Below, in pieces: positions 34,371 to 43,151 of a stretch of DNA of 64,000 bases. The position numbers were made by a program, and so were the translations under genes. The notes beneath the pieces were generated by a model. It ran no database searches. It saw nothing but the letters and a program-made list of their open reading frames with translations, and was not told the DNA's origin. This stretch comes from GCA-002793235 sp965267355 (GTDB lineage: Bacteria; Bacteroidota; Bacteroidia; Flavobacteriales_E; Vicingaceae): contig OZ253956.1 in assembly GCA_965267355.1 (NCBI GenBank), forward strand, positions 2,728,001-2,792,000. Reading direction: 5' to 3'. The stretch's first letter is position 1, and every line of letters starts with the position of its first letter.

Positions 34371-34673
34371 ATGAATACCATTTCAGCACAAGAACTAAAA
34401 CAAAAATTGGATAGTCAAGAGGATTTTCAATTAATTGATGTTAGAGAAGAATATGAATTTGAGGATTTCAACATTGGTGGCGTCAATATTCCTATGGACA
34501 ATGTTCTGGACTCAATAGATAAAATAGCAAAAGACAAACCTGTTGTTTTATGTTGCAAGAGTGGCAAACGCTCAAAAGCTACCTTGTTAGCTCTATCCAA
34601 AAAATATAACTTCACCAACATCTATTCGTTAAATGGTGGTGTTTTTGGCTATCAAGAAGAAGTTGGTGTTTAG
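34371..34673 (+). CDS. Rhodanese-like domain protein
   Basis: A single-domain rhodanese of 100 residues. The fold start is LIDVREEYEFEDFNIGG and the active-site loop VLCCKSGKRSKA carries the catalytic cysteine. It may carry persulfide sulfur, and its position right after comA, which needs sulfite, is suggestive. Its stop codon shares a base with the GTG start of the DUF368 membrane gene, so translation is coupled. No signal peptide, so the protein is cytoplasmic. Confidence 0.88.
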   Translation: MNTISAQELKQKLDSQEDFQLIDVREEYEFEDFNIGGVNIPMDNVLDSIDKIAKDKPVVLCCKSGKRSKATLLALSKKYNFTNIYSLNGGVFGYQEEVGV

Positions 34674-35596
34674 TGCGATCAATTAAAGATTATATACTAT
34701 TATCCTTAAAAGGAATTGCTATGGGGGCAGCAGATGTTGTTCCTGGTGTTTCTGGAGGAACCATCGCTTTTATTACTGGTATCTATGAAGAACTTTTAGA
34801 AACCATTAGCAACGTTAATTTTAGTGCTCTAAAAAAACTAAAAACGGAAGGATTGAAAGGTTTTTGGCAGCACATTAATGGTAATTTCTTAATAGCTCTT
34901 TTTTTAGGAATAGGTATTAGTATTGTGTCCTTAGCAAAATTGATTACTCACCTTTTAGAACATCATGCTATATTGCTTTGGTCGTTTTTTTTCGGATTAA
35001 TTTTAAGCTCTATATATCTGGTAGGTAAAACCATAAAAGAATGGGGAATTGCTAAAATTATTGGTATTGCTATTGGAACAGCTATAGCTTATTACATTAC
35101 CATTTTACCTCCAATGGAAAACCCAAATGCATTGTGGTTTGTGTTCTTATCAGGAACAATTGCTATATGTGCCATGATTTTACCTGGTATTTCTGGCAGT
35201 TTCATACTCTTGTTACTCGGTTCTTACGAACTCATTTTGGGGGCTATTAAAGACGTGAAAATAGCTATAATTGGTGTTTTTGCAATTGGTTGCTTAACTG
35301 GTTTACTTTCTTTTTCTAAACTACTCAACTGGATGTTTAAAAAGTATCACGATTTAACCATTGCCATACTTACTGGTTTTTTAATTGGTTCATTAAACAA
35401 AATCTGGCCCTGGAAAGAAACCATATCTACTAGAATTAACTCACACGGAGAAACTGTTCCTTTTATCCAGCAAAACATATTACCAAACAACTTTGCTGGA
35501 GATGCTCAGCTTTTACCTGCTGTAACTATGGCTTTAATTGGATTAGCTTTGATCATGGTTCTTGAGAAATTTGGTAATCAAAAAAAGGCCGGTTAG
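34673..35596 (+). CDS. DUF368 membrane protein, possible polyprenyl-phosphate translocase
   Basis: A polytopic membrane protein of 307 residues with about eight helices and a GTG start that overlaps the previous stop. The DUF368 signature GAADVVPGVSGGTIAFITGIY minus its last residue is at about 18-38, with a second, related half-motif ICAMILPGISGSFILLLLGSY minus its last residue, suggesting an inverted repeat transporter fold. Bacterial DUF368 proteins (PopT) have been linked to undecaprenyl-phosphate recycling across the inner membrane. That role here is by family only. A hairpin follows the stop. Confidence 0.82.
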   Translation: MRSIKDYILLSLKGIAMGAADVVPGVSGGTIAFITGIYEELLETISNVNFSALKKLKTEGLKGFWQHINGNFLIALFLGIGISIVSLAKLITHLLEHHAILLWSFFFGLILSSIYLVGKTIKEWGIAKIIGIAIGTAIAYYITILPPMENPNALWFVFLSGTIAICAMILPGISGSFILLLLGSYELILGAIKDVKIAIIGVFAIGCLTGLLSFSKLLNWMFKKYHDLTIAILTGFLIGSLNKIWPWKETISTRINSHGETVPFIQQNILPNNFAGDAQLLPAVTMALIGLALIMVLEKFGNQKKAG

Positions 35597-35613
35597 AACA
35601 ACCGACCCTTTTC
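35581..35613 (+). terminator. Hairpin terminator downstream of the DUF368 gene
   Basis: An imperfect stem of AAGGCCGGTT and AACCGACCCTT around loop AGAAC, followed by TTTTC. It overlaps the stop codon and separates this unit from the convergent T9SS hydrolase gene. Confidence 0.6.
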
Positions 35614-35634
35614 ATACTAAAACTAAACTACTCT

Positions 35635-36996
35635 TTAATGTTTTATAAATTTGTAATGCCTTGTGCTCACTTTCAAAAAGTAAACACCTGGTGCTAAATA
35701 AGACACATCAATTTTTACTTCATCAATAAACCTTAACTCTAACTGCTTGCCTTGTAAAGAATATAAACTAATTTGGTTTCTCGGTAAACCTTCAACATTG
35801 ATATAAGTTTGAGCAGGATTAGGAAATACCTTATAAGTTTTCAATCTAACCTCATCTACTCCTGTAGTTGTATAAACATAAGGTACAGATATTTTACTAC
35901 AGCCATCTATAAAAAATACTTCAACGGTATAATTACCTTGCTGAGTTGGAGTATAACTTATCTGGTTAGCTCCCGATATAGTATTGCCATTGAGATACCA
36001 CTGATAGCTTATACCCGCAACCGAAGAACTTAAAACTCCCAGATTATCAATAATAGCAGGCATGGTATTAGAGTAACATTGTTGACTATTGGTTATTCTC
36101 GAAGAAACAGCTAATGAATCATTAAATTCATCAAAAGCATCACAATCATATTTTAATGTATAATCTAGCCATGGGTTTAAAAAGTCAAAGGTTATTTGGT
36201 GCTGTTCTGTTCTGGTTATAGGTCCAGCAGCTGAAGAAGTCCCCTCGCCAAAATCACAATTAGTATTTGGATTTGCAAAATAACAATGCCACCCGTCTAT
36301 GATATTGATAAATGTTTTACAATTTGAAGCTAAGGTATCATACATTGGGATATGATGATCACCAGGAGGTGTAACCCCATCTTTATCTCCTGACATCACA
36401 ACAGCAGGAACAGTTATAGATTTAGCTGAATTAATACTTGAAACTCCATTTGAAGTTGATTCAGCTGGTGCTAATCCAACTAATGTTTTTAAATTTTGAT
36501 TACCATTAACTGATAAAGAATCTGCAGCTAAAAATGCAGCTCCCCCACCCATTGAATGTCCCATTAATGCGGTTTCAGGCGCTACTCCGTTAAATAATAC
36601 CGAACTTGGTAATGCTCCTTCATTTTGAATAGCTCCAACTAAAAACTGTAAATCCCAACCAAACTCTTGGTGATCTGTTGACAACAAATTACCTTCTGTA
36701 GTAGGAAAAGCCATAATATAACCTCTCGGAACAAACTCTTCCCATAAATTTTCATAAGCATCCCATGACATAACAAATCCATGTCCAAATACTATAACTG
36801 GAAATTGTCCTGCTACTATTGAAACATCATTACCAGAAGTAACTCCAGGATAATATACATGTGTTTCTATTGCTCTATTCCCCCTTGCTGGATCTTGAAA
36901 AGTAATTACAGTATGACCTATTTGGTGTTGAGAAAAAATTGGACTTATTTGTAAGAAAATAAAACAAAGAAGTACAATAGTTTTGAAGTTTTTCAT
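35635..36996 (-). CDS. Secreted alpha/beta hydrolase with Ig-like and type IX secretion C-terminal domains
   Basis: A 453-residue exported hydrolase. A signal peptide (about 1-22, ending IFSQ) precedes an alpha/beta hydrolase domain (25-290) with oxyanion region VFGHGF, nucleophile S148 in MGHSMGGG and an acidic site in MSGDKDGVTPP. It resembles chlorophyllase or dienelactone hydrolase types. Then comes an Ig-like segment (YQWYLNGNTISGANQISYTP) and a T9SS sorting domain (VFPNPAQTYINVEG ... APGVYFLKVS). I use the start at 36996; the frame to 37026 covers its -7 element. It is probably an ester- or lipid-degrading enzyme secreted to the cell surface. Confidence 0.85.
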   Translation of the reverse strand: MKNFKTIVLLCFIFLQISPIFSQHQIGHTVITFQDPARGNRAIETHVYYPGVTSGNDVSIVAGQFPVIVFGHGFVMSWDAYENLWEEFVPRGYIMAFPTTEGNLLSTDHQEFGWDLQFLVGAIQNEGALPSSVLFNGVAPETALMGHSMGGGAAFLAADSLSVNGNQNLKTLVGLAPAESTSNGVSSINSAKSITVPAVVMSGDKDGVTPPGDHHIPMYDTLASNCKTFINIIDGWHCYFANPNTNCDFGEGTSSAAGPITRTEQHQITFDFLNPWLDYTLKYDCDAFDEFNDSLAVSSRITNSQQCYSNTMPAIIDNLGVLSSSVAGISYQWYLNGNTISGANQISYTPTQQGNYTVEVFFIDGCSKISVPYVYTTTGVDEVRLKTYKVFPNPAQTYINVEGLPRNQISLYSLQGKQLELRFIDEVKIDVSYLAPGVYFLKVSTRHYKFIKH

Positions 36997-37019
36997 ATTC
37001 TTAAAATTTAATTTCACAT

Positions 37020-37027
37020 CAAACATA
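37020..37027 (-). promoter_or_regulatory. Predicted -7 promoter element of the secreted hydrolase
   Basis: The minus strand reads TATGTTTG, a full TAnnTTTG match 23 bases before the ATG at 36996. It overlaps the longer frame's start at 37026. Confidence 0.6.
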
Positions 37028-37074
37028 TTATAAAGAATATATTAAAAAAATACTCGTATTTTTATTGAAATCAG

Positions 37075-38535
37075 ATGAAAATGGATTTTCTACTTCAAAA
37101 AATATGTTCGTTTTGCAGTTCCAATCAACTTGTAATGTTTGAAAGGTATTTATCCGATAAAAAACAAAATCTATCTGCTAAGCTTATTGAAAGCCTTCGA
37201 AAGGCTCCTGATAAAGACATTCAATATTATTGTAAAGTTGTTTATGGTAATAGTAATAAAGATAACCAGAAAAAATTTAACCAACTGAATCATCATACTC
37301 TACAGTATTTCTCCTTTATTAGTCAATATTTTCCATCCTTTTTAATTAATGGATTGAATGAAATTGATACCTTATTATTTAAAGAAGATTATGATGAGAT
37401 TATAATTAAAATTAATGCCTTATATGATGTAGCTTTGAAGCTAGAAGATTTTAATACACTTATTAGCCTGTGTGACAGGGTTGAACAATATGCATACATA
37501 GCTAAAAATCTTTCAAAAAAACTAAATACTTCAAAAAAACAAGATTTTATAGAAGCTTCTTATGTACTGGAGAATTTACTGAACCAACAAACCAAACTAG
37601 CCAAAGACAGCTCCAGCAAAAAGAGTGAGTTAACTAAAAATGATTATAATCTTTTCAAAACTCATTTCAATTCAAATTATACTTCCATTAAAATTATTGC
37701 AAAACAATCTTTCTTAAACATTAAAAGTGTTTTCAACGAACCTTCTTTCTATGATAAAGAAATACTTCTACTCATTAAAGAAACTAAAACGTTAATTGAT
37801 AAGCACCCCTACCTTCTTATTGCCAGACACAGAGAAAAATTAATGAGTTTAGACTATATGCTTGTTAAACACACAAGGTTAACTTTAAGTGAGAAAGAGT
37901 TAAAAAAGAATTGCAATGCCATAATCAATAGATGGCAAAAATTTTACCACACCAATAATCAATGGGATTCAGGACTAATGCTTGCTTTAAGTATTAAAGG
38001 AAGTTATTATATTACAGACTACTTTGCTAAACCTTTATCAGATAAACTTGAAAAAGAATTAAAAGAAATTCTACATTTATTAAATGACCTTGAAAATACC
38101 GTTGACTGGGAAAAAACGAATTACCTAAAGCTCATCAATTTTTTTAATGTTAAAGCAATGTTTTTAGTGTTGCTAAATGGAGAAAGAGAAAGTATTAAAA
38201 TCATTGAAAGAATATTTCATAACTATCAACAAAAACCATTTAAAACCATGTATGATGGTTTATTTGTAGTTTTAATGATGGCTTATTACCAAGCTAAAGA
38301 TTATGATGGTGTAATTGAAAGTTTTAGCAGGTACAAAAAACTATCAAAATCATATGTATCAGTAGTAGAAAACGATTTGGTAATTAAAGCCATTTATTAC
38401 TGTGCGCAATTACACATTAAAAACAAAAAACAATACACAGATAAGTTAAACTTAGTAATTAAAAAATTAAGTAAAATGGATCATATGAAAAGTAACTTAT
38501 CTCTTATAAAGCGCATAAAGCAATCTATTAAGTAA
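37075..38535 (+). CDS. Large helical protein of unknown function
   Basis: A 486-residue soluble protein, lysine-rich and almost wholly helical, with no signal peptide or membrane segment. The C-terminal third (VVLMMAYYQAKDYDGVIESF and following) has a TPR-like rhythm. Two cysteines lie near the start (KICSFCSSNQ). I do not recognise a family; a distant TPR/HEAT-like scaffold is possible. Its stop codon is part of the -7 element of uvrB, which begins nine bases later. Divergent from the secreted hydrolase gene. Confidence 0.6.
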   Translation: MKMDFLLQKICSFCSSNQLVMFERYLSDKKQNLSAKLIESLRKAPDKDIQYYCKVVYGNSNKDNQKKFNQLNHHTLQYFSFISQYFPSFLINGLNEIDTLLFKEDYDEIIIKINALYDVALKLEDFNTLISLCDRVEQYAYIAKNLSKKLNTSKKQDFIEASYVLENLLNQQTKLAKDSSSKKSELTKNDYNLFKTHFNSNYTSIKIIAKQSFLNIKSVFNEPSFYDKEILLLIKETKTLIDKHPYLLIARHREKLMSLDYMLVKHTRLTLSEKELKKNCNAIINRWQKFYHTNNQWDSGLMLALSIKGSYYITDYFAKPLSDKLEKELKEILHLLNDLENTVDWEKTNYLKLINFFNVKAMFLVLLNGERESIKIIERIFHNYQQKPFKTMYDGLFVVLMMAYYQAKDYDGVIESFSRYKKLSKSYVSVVENDLVIKAIYYCAQLHIKNKKQYTDKLNLVIKKLSKMDHMKSNLSLIKRIKQSIK

Positions 38536-38540
38536 CTTTG
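38533..38540 (+). promoter_or_regulatory. Predicted -7 promoter element of uvrB, overlapping the upstream stop codon
   Basis: TAACTTTG matches TAnnTTTG. Its first three bases are the TAA stop of the upstream gene, and it ends four bases before the uvrB ATG, so the mRNA would be leaderless or nearly so. Confidence 0.5.
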
Positions 38541-38544
38541 CAAA

Positions 38545-40554
38545 ATGCCTTTTAAAATTGTATCCGATTTCAAGCCAACCGGTGATCAACCTGAAGCTAT
38601 TCAACAGTTAGTTGAAGGGGTAAACAGTGACACTAAAGCTCAAACTCTATTAGGAGTAACAGGCTCTGGTAAAACGTTTACCATTGCTAATGTTATTGAA
38701 AAAATCCAACGACCAACCTTAATATTAAGCCATAATAAAACGCTGGCCGCTCAATTATATGGTGAGTTTAAACAATTTTTCCCTAATAATGCCGTAGAAT
38801 ATTTTGTATCTTACTATGATTATTACCAACCAGAAGCCTATTTACCAGTTACTGATACATACATCGAAAAGGACATGTCTATTAATGATGAGATTGAAAA
38901 ATTGCGTTTAAGCACAACAACATCCCTCTTATCTGGCAGACAAGATGTATTAGTGGTAGCTTCTGTATCGTGTATTTATGGTATTGGTAACCCAGAAGAC
39001 TTTCAGGAGAACATCATTAAAATAAAAGTAGGTGATGTAATCAGTCGCAACAAGTTTTTAATGCAATTGGTTCAGAGTTTATACTCAAGAACTGAAAATG
39101 ATTTTCAAAGAGGAAACTTTAGGGTAAAAGGTGATACAGTGGATATTTATCCTGCTTATGCTGAAATAGCTTACAGGGTTTATTTTTTTGGTGATGAGAT
39201 TGAAGAAATTGAATCTTTTGATCCTATCAACGGAACTACTATTGAAGAATTTGACTACTTGAATATCTACCCCGCTAACATCTTTAATACTACTCAAGAC
39301 CGAATGAAAGATGCTATTATTGAAATTCAGGATGATTTGGTAAAACAAGTTGAGTATTATAAAGAAATAGGCAAACATTTGGAGGCAAAAAGATTAGAAG
39401 ATCGGGTGACTTATGATTTAGAAATGATGCGTGAACTGGGTTATTGTTCGGGTATTGAGAATTATTCAAGGTATTTTGATAAAAGACCTGCCGGATCTCG
39501 TCCGTTTTGCTTGTTAGATTACTTTCCTAAAGATTTTTTATTAGTGGTAGATGAGAGTCATGTTACGGTCTCCCAAATTGGAGCTATGTATGGTGGTGAC
39601 CGCTCTCGTAAACAAAACTTGGTGGAATATGGCTTTAGATTGCCATCAGCAATGGATAACCGACCGTTAAAATTTGAAGAATTTGAATCATTAATTGGTC
39701 AATCTATTTATGTGAGTGCTACACCCGCTGATTATGAGCTGGAAAAATCAGAAGGTATTGTGGTAGAACAAATAATTCGTCCTACAGGCTTGTTGGAACC
39801 ACAAATTGATATACGTCCTAGCCTCAACCAGATAGATGATTTGATGGAAGAAATTGCTACTAGAGCCGAGAAAGATGAACGTGTTTTAGTAACTACACTA
39901 ACCAAACGTATGGCTGAAGAGTTAGATAAGTATTTTGACAATAACGGAATTCGCTGCCGCTACATCCATTCCGAAGTAGATACAATAGAACGTGTAGAAA
40001 TTTTGCGTGATTTGCGTTTAGGCCTGTTTGATGTGTTGATTGGTGTAAATTTATTAAGAGAGGGGTTGGATTTACCAGAAGTATCGTTGGTAGCGATTTT
40101 AGATGCTGACAAGGAAGGCTTTTTAAGATCTGAAAGAAGTTTAATACAAACAGCGGGTAGAGCTGCCCGTAATGTAAATGGTTTGGTAATTATGTATGCC
40201 GATAAGATTACCAAATCAATGCAAAAAACCATTGATGAAACGGATAGAAAACGAACGAAGCAAGCAAATTATAATGCCGAACATGGTATTACTCCTCAAG
40301 CCTTGAAGAAATCTAAAAACCAAATTCTTGGACAAACCAAAGTAATAGATGAGGCTTATGATATTGATAGAGAAATGACTGAGCAACCTAACATAGCTGC
40401 AGATCCCGTTGTACAATATATGAATCAGGAACAAATACAAAAGTTATTGGAAGAAACTCAGCGTAAGATGAAAAAAGCAGCTAAAGAAGAAGACTTTATG
40501 GAAGCTGCTCGCTTACGTGATGAAATGTTGGAATTGGGAAAGCTACTGAAATAA
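38545..40554 (+). CDS. uvrB: UvrABC system protein B
   Basis: UvrB verifies DNA damage and loads UvrC in nucleotide excision repair. The order is Walker A GVTGSGKTFTIANV, the damage-probing beta-hairpin with YYDYYQPEAYLP, the helicase motif VDESHVT, motif VI QTAGRAARN and the C-terminal UVR domain (EEDFMEAARLRDEMLEL) that contacts UvrC. The length of 669 is normal. The uvrA and uvrC genes are not in the window. Its stop lies two bases from the stop of the convergent ychF gene with no room for a terminator. Confidence 0.97.
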   Translation: MPFKIVSDFKPTGDQPEAIQQLVEGVNSDTKAQTLLGVTGSGKTFTIANVIEKIQRPTLILSHNKTLAAQLYGEFKQFFPNNAVEYFVSYYDYYQPEAYLPVTDTYIEKDMSINDEIEKLRLSTTTSLLSGRQDVLVVASVSCIYGIGNPEDFQENIIKIKVGDVISRNKFLMQLVQSLYSRTENDFQRGNFRVKGDTVDIYPAYAEIAYRVYFFGDEIEEIESFDPINGTTIEEFDYLNIYPANIFNTTQDRMKDAIIEIQDDLVKQVEYYKEIGKHLEAKRLEDRVTYDLEMMRELGYCSGIENYSRYFDKRPAGSRPFCLLDYFPKDFLLVVDESHVTVSQIGAMYGGDRSRKQNLVEYGFRLPSAMDNRPLKFEEFESLIGQSIYVSATPADYELEKSEGIVVEQIIRPTGLLEPQIDIRPSLNQIDDLMEEIATRAEKDERVLVTTLTKRMAEELDKYFDNNGIRCRYIHSEVDTIERVEILRDLRLGLFDVLIGVNLLREGLDLPEVSLVAILDADKEGFLRSERSLIQTAGRAARNVNGLVIMYADKITKSMQKTIDETDRKRTKQANYNAEHGITPQALKKSKNQILGQTKVIDEAYDIDREMTEQPNIAADPVVQYMNQEQIQKLLEETQRKMKKAAKEEDFMEAARLRDEMLELGKLLK

Positions 40555-40556
40555 AA

Positions 40557-41657
40557 CTACACATTAAACCTAAAGTGCATTACATCTCCATCTTCAACCA
40601 CATACTCCTTTCCTTCTATTCCTAATTTACCAGCATCTTTACATGCAGATTCAGATCCCAATTCAACAAAATCGTTGTACTTTATTACTTCTGCTCTAAT
40701 AAAACCTTTTTCAAAATCTGTATGAATTACCCCTGCAGCTTGAGGTGCTGTCATGCCTTCTTTTATTGTCCATGCTCTAACCTCTTTCTCACCAGCAGTA
40801 AAATAAGTTTGTAAGTTTAATAATTGATAAGCAGCTCTAATCAATTTATTTACCCCAGCCTCTTCAAGCCCTAAATCATTTAAAAATTCTTGTCTCTCTT
40901 CATAAGTGTCCAACTCAGCTATATCCGCTTCAATTTGAGCTCCAATGATCAGCACTTCTGCATTCTCATCTTTAACTGCATTTCTAACTTTCTCAACATA
41001 TTCATTACCACTAACTACAGAACCCTCATCAACATTACATAAGTACAATACAGGTTTAGTGGTAATAAGCTGAAGATTTTTAATAATCTCTTGAGAATCT
41101 TCATCAGATGCTTCTACTGTTCTTGCAGATTTACCGGATTCTAAAGCATTAATTAAACTCTTCAATAATTCAGCTTCTTTAACAGCAGTTTTATCTCCTG
41201 TTTGAACCTTACGCTTAATCCCGTCATACTTCTTCTCTACTGTTTCTAAATCTTTCAACTGCAGCTCAATATCAATAATTTCTTTATCTCTAACAGGATC
41301 AACTGAACCATCAACATGAACCACATTACCATCATCAAAACATCTCAATACATGTATTATGGCATCAGTCTCTCTAATATTTGCTAAGAACTTATTTCCT
41401 AATCCTTCACCTTTACTAGCACCTTTTACTAGCCCAGCAATATCAACTATTTCAATTGTTGTAGGAACAACTTTTTCTGGCTTTACTAAAGTTTCTAATT
41501 TTTCCAAACGAGCATCAGGTACTGTAATCACCCCTACATTAGGTTCTATTGTACAAAAAGGAAAGTTTGCCGATTGAGCTTTTGCATTAGACAAACAATT
41601 GAACAAAGTAGATTTTCCAACATTAGGCAATCCTACAATACCACATTTTAACGCCAT
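40557..41657 (-). CDS. ychF: Ribosome-binding ATPase YchF
   Basis: An OBG-family P-loop protein (366 residues) that hydrolyses ATP rather than GTP and binds ribosomes, with a role in stress responses. The G-domain has GLPNVGKSTLFNCL (G1), DIAGLVKGASKGEGLGNKF (G3) and YLCNVDEG in place of NKxD. The helical insert contains the coiled coil (about 130-180). The C-terminal TGS domain ends in GDVMHFRFNV. Promoter TATCTTTG lies upstream. Convergent with uvrB. Confidence 0.96.
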   Translation of the reverse strand: MALKCGIVGLPNVGKSTLFNCLSNAKAQSANFPFCTIEPNVGVITVPDARLEKLETLVKPEKVVPTTIEIVDIAGLVKGASKGEGLGNKFLANIRETDAIIHVLRCFDDGNVVHVDGSVDPVRDKEIIDIELQLKDLETVEKKYDGIKRKVQTGDKTAVKEAELLKSLINALESGKSARTVEASDEDSQEIIKNLQLITTKPVLYLCNVDEGSVVSGNEYVEKVRNAVKDENAEVLIIGAQIEADIAELDTYEERQEFLNDLGLEEAGVNKLIRAAYQLLNLQTYFTAGEKEVRAWTIKEGMTAPQAAGVIHTDFEKGFIRAEVIKYNDFVELGSESACKDAGKLGIEGKEYVVEDGDVMHFRFNV

Positions 41658-41675
41658 AACTTATTTTTTGGGTCG

Positions 41676-41683
41676 CAAAGATA
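41676..41683 (-). promoter_or_regulatory. Predicted -7 promoter element of ychF
   Basis: The minus strand reads TATCTTTG, 18 bases before the ychF ATG. Confidence 0.6.
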
Positions 41684-41747
41684 TGTAATTAACATTAGCT
41701 TACTGAAAACATATTGTTTTTTGACAACCCTCAAACAAAGTTTTAGC

Positions 41748-41755
41748 TACTTTTG
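41748..41755 (+). promoter_or_regulatory. Predicted -7 promoter element of the inositol-lipid gene set
   Basis: TACTTTTG matches TAnnTTTG, with TTGAC at 41721-41725 as a possible -33 box. The ATG of the phosphatidyltransferase is at 41782. Confidence 0.6.
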
Positions 41756-41781
41756 GCACTGTTAATGTAGAATAAGCCCAT

Positions 41782-42483
41782 ATGGCAAACGAAAGTAAAG
41801 CTCAATTAATCATCTATAAAATACTGCATCCATTTATTATGTTGATGCATAAAATGGGTGTTACCCCCAATATGATAACCACATTTGGTTTACTGCTTAA
41901 CATAGTAGCTGCCGTTATTTTTATTATTGGTGCTGAGCAAGAAGATAGAACAGACATGCTTTATGTAGGTTTAGGTGGTGTTACCATTTTAATTGCTGGT
42001 TTGTTTGATATGATGGATGGAAGATTAGCAAGATTAAAAGACATGTCTAGCCCATTTGGAGCTTTTTATGACTCGGTAATAGACAGGTATAGTGAATTGG
42101 TAATGTTTTTGGGAATTTGTTACTATCTTATTTCTCAAGATTACTTTTTAAGTTCTTTATTTGCTTTTGTAGCATTAATTGGTTCTATGATGGTAAGTTA
42201 TACCCGTTCCAGAGCAGAGGGTATTGGGGTAGATTGCAGTGTTGGAATGATGCAAAGACCAGCAAGAGTGGTAACTGTTGGTGCTGCTGCTATGTTTTGT
42301 GGAATTGCTTACTTTATTTTTGGTTCATTTTCTTATAAAATAGAAGGCTCTCCTATTCCTCTGTTTGAAACCATTTCTATTTTTACATTGCCTGTAACAT
42401 TTGTTTCAATCATGTCTAACTTTACTGCTTTCCAAAGGTTAAACCACGTAAGAAAAGAGCTCGCTAAAAGAGAAAATGCGTAA
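41782..42483 (+). CDS. CDP-alcohol phosphatidyltransferase, probable phosphatidylinositol-phosphate synthase
   Basis: A 233-residue membrane enzyme of the CDP-alcohol phosphatidyltransferase family. The whole family motif is present: DGRLARLKDMSSPFGAFYD followed by SVID, i.e. DGxxAR(x8)GxxxDxxxD. About six membrane helices are predicted. A myo-inositol-phosphate synthase gene and a PgpA-type phosphatase gene lie just downstream, so the likely reaction is joining inositol phosphate to CDP-diacylglycerol to give phosphatidylinositol phosphate. The family also makes PG, PS and other lipids, so this substrate rests on context. The gene overlaps the DUF4833 gene by eight bases. Confidence 0.82.
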   Translation: MANESKAQLIIYKILHPFIMLMHKMGVTPNMITTFGLLLNIVAAVIFIIGAEQEDRTDMLYVGLGGVTILIAGLFDMMDGRLARLKDMSSPFGAFYDSVIDRYSELVMFLGICYYLISQDYFLSSLFAFVALIGSMMVSYTRSRAEGIGVDCSVGMMQRPARVVTVGAAAMFCGIAYFIFGSFSYKIEGSPIPLFETISIFTLPVTFVSIMSNFTAFQRLNHVRKELAKRENA

Positions 42484-43042
42484 TTTGTTTTCAATACTAC
42501 TTGTTGCATTTGTATTACAATTCAATTCAAATGTAGTTTTTGCCCAAGATGGTAAGGATAGATTATCTGTATTTGATGACAGAGAAACTCCCGATGACCC
42601 CAATGTTCTATTTTATATTCACAAAGACATTAATCCTAACTGTATCGTTTATGCTTTAAAAAAAGGTGCAGATGGCAAAATTGACCCTAAAAACCCCATG
42701 GAAGTTTTTTGGAGAAGATATCAGGAAGATGGAAGAAAAAAGAAACTAGGATGGCTGGAAAAAACATTTGCTTTTGATTTTGACGTGAAAAAAGTAAAAG
42801 ATAAACCTAACACTTACATGTTTGATATAGTTGCAGTAAAAAAGCGCTATTTCTATTTTACCCAAGACAAAAAAGGAAACCCTATTACTATTACTAAGAT
42901 TAATGGTAAAAATGCTAAGATTGAAAAAATATACCTTACTGTAGATGACTCTAAAACTATGCACAAACTCTTATCTCTTGAGATTTTTGGTAAAGACCCA
43001 AAGACCGGAAAATTAGTTTACGAGAAAATTGTAAACGATTAA
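42476..43042 (+). CDS. DUF4833 exported protein
   Basis: A 188-residue exported protein: signal peptide about 1-23 (VFAQDGKD), then a DUF4833 domain with VLFYIHKDINPNCIVYAL, MEVFWRRYQEDGRKKKLGWLEKT in part and the beta-rich end (YLTVDDSKTM). The biochemical role is unknown. It overlaps the phosphatidyltransferase gene by eight bases and precedes the inositol-phosphate synthase gene. A protein of this family near inositol-lipid genes suggests a periplasmic step or lipid carrier role, which I infer from context only. Confidence 0.75.
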   Translation: MRNLFSILLVAFVLQFNSNVVFAQDGKDRLSVFDDRETPDDPNVLFYIHKDINPNCIVYALKKGADGKIDPKNPMEVFWRRYQEDGRKKKLGWLEKTFAFDFDVKKVKDKPNTYMFDIVAVKKRYFYFTQDKKGNPITITKINGKNAKIEKIYLTVDDSKTMHKLLSLEIFGKDPKTGKLVYEKIVND

Positions 43043-43117
43043 TTCAGTTAACCTTTTCAGGTTAATAACATTTATTAATACTTCTTTAAAATGTAGTTCA
43101 TAACGTAAAGGATTTGC

Positions 43118-43125
43118 TATATTTG
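43118..43125 (+). promoter_or_regulatory. Predicted -7 promoter element of the inositol-phosphate synthase gene
   Basis: TATATTTG, a full TAnnTTTG match, 26 bases before the ATG. It gives the synthase its own promoter inside the lipid locus. Confidence 0.58.
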
Positions 43126-43151
43126 TCGCTTTAAAATTTAAATTAAAAAAC

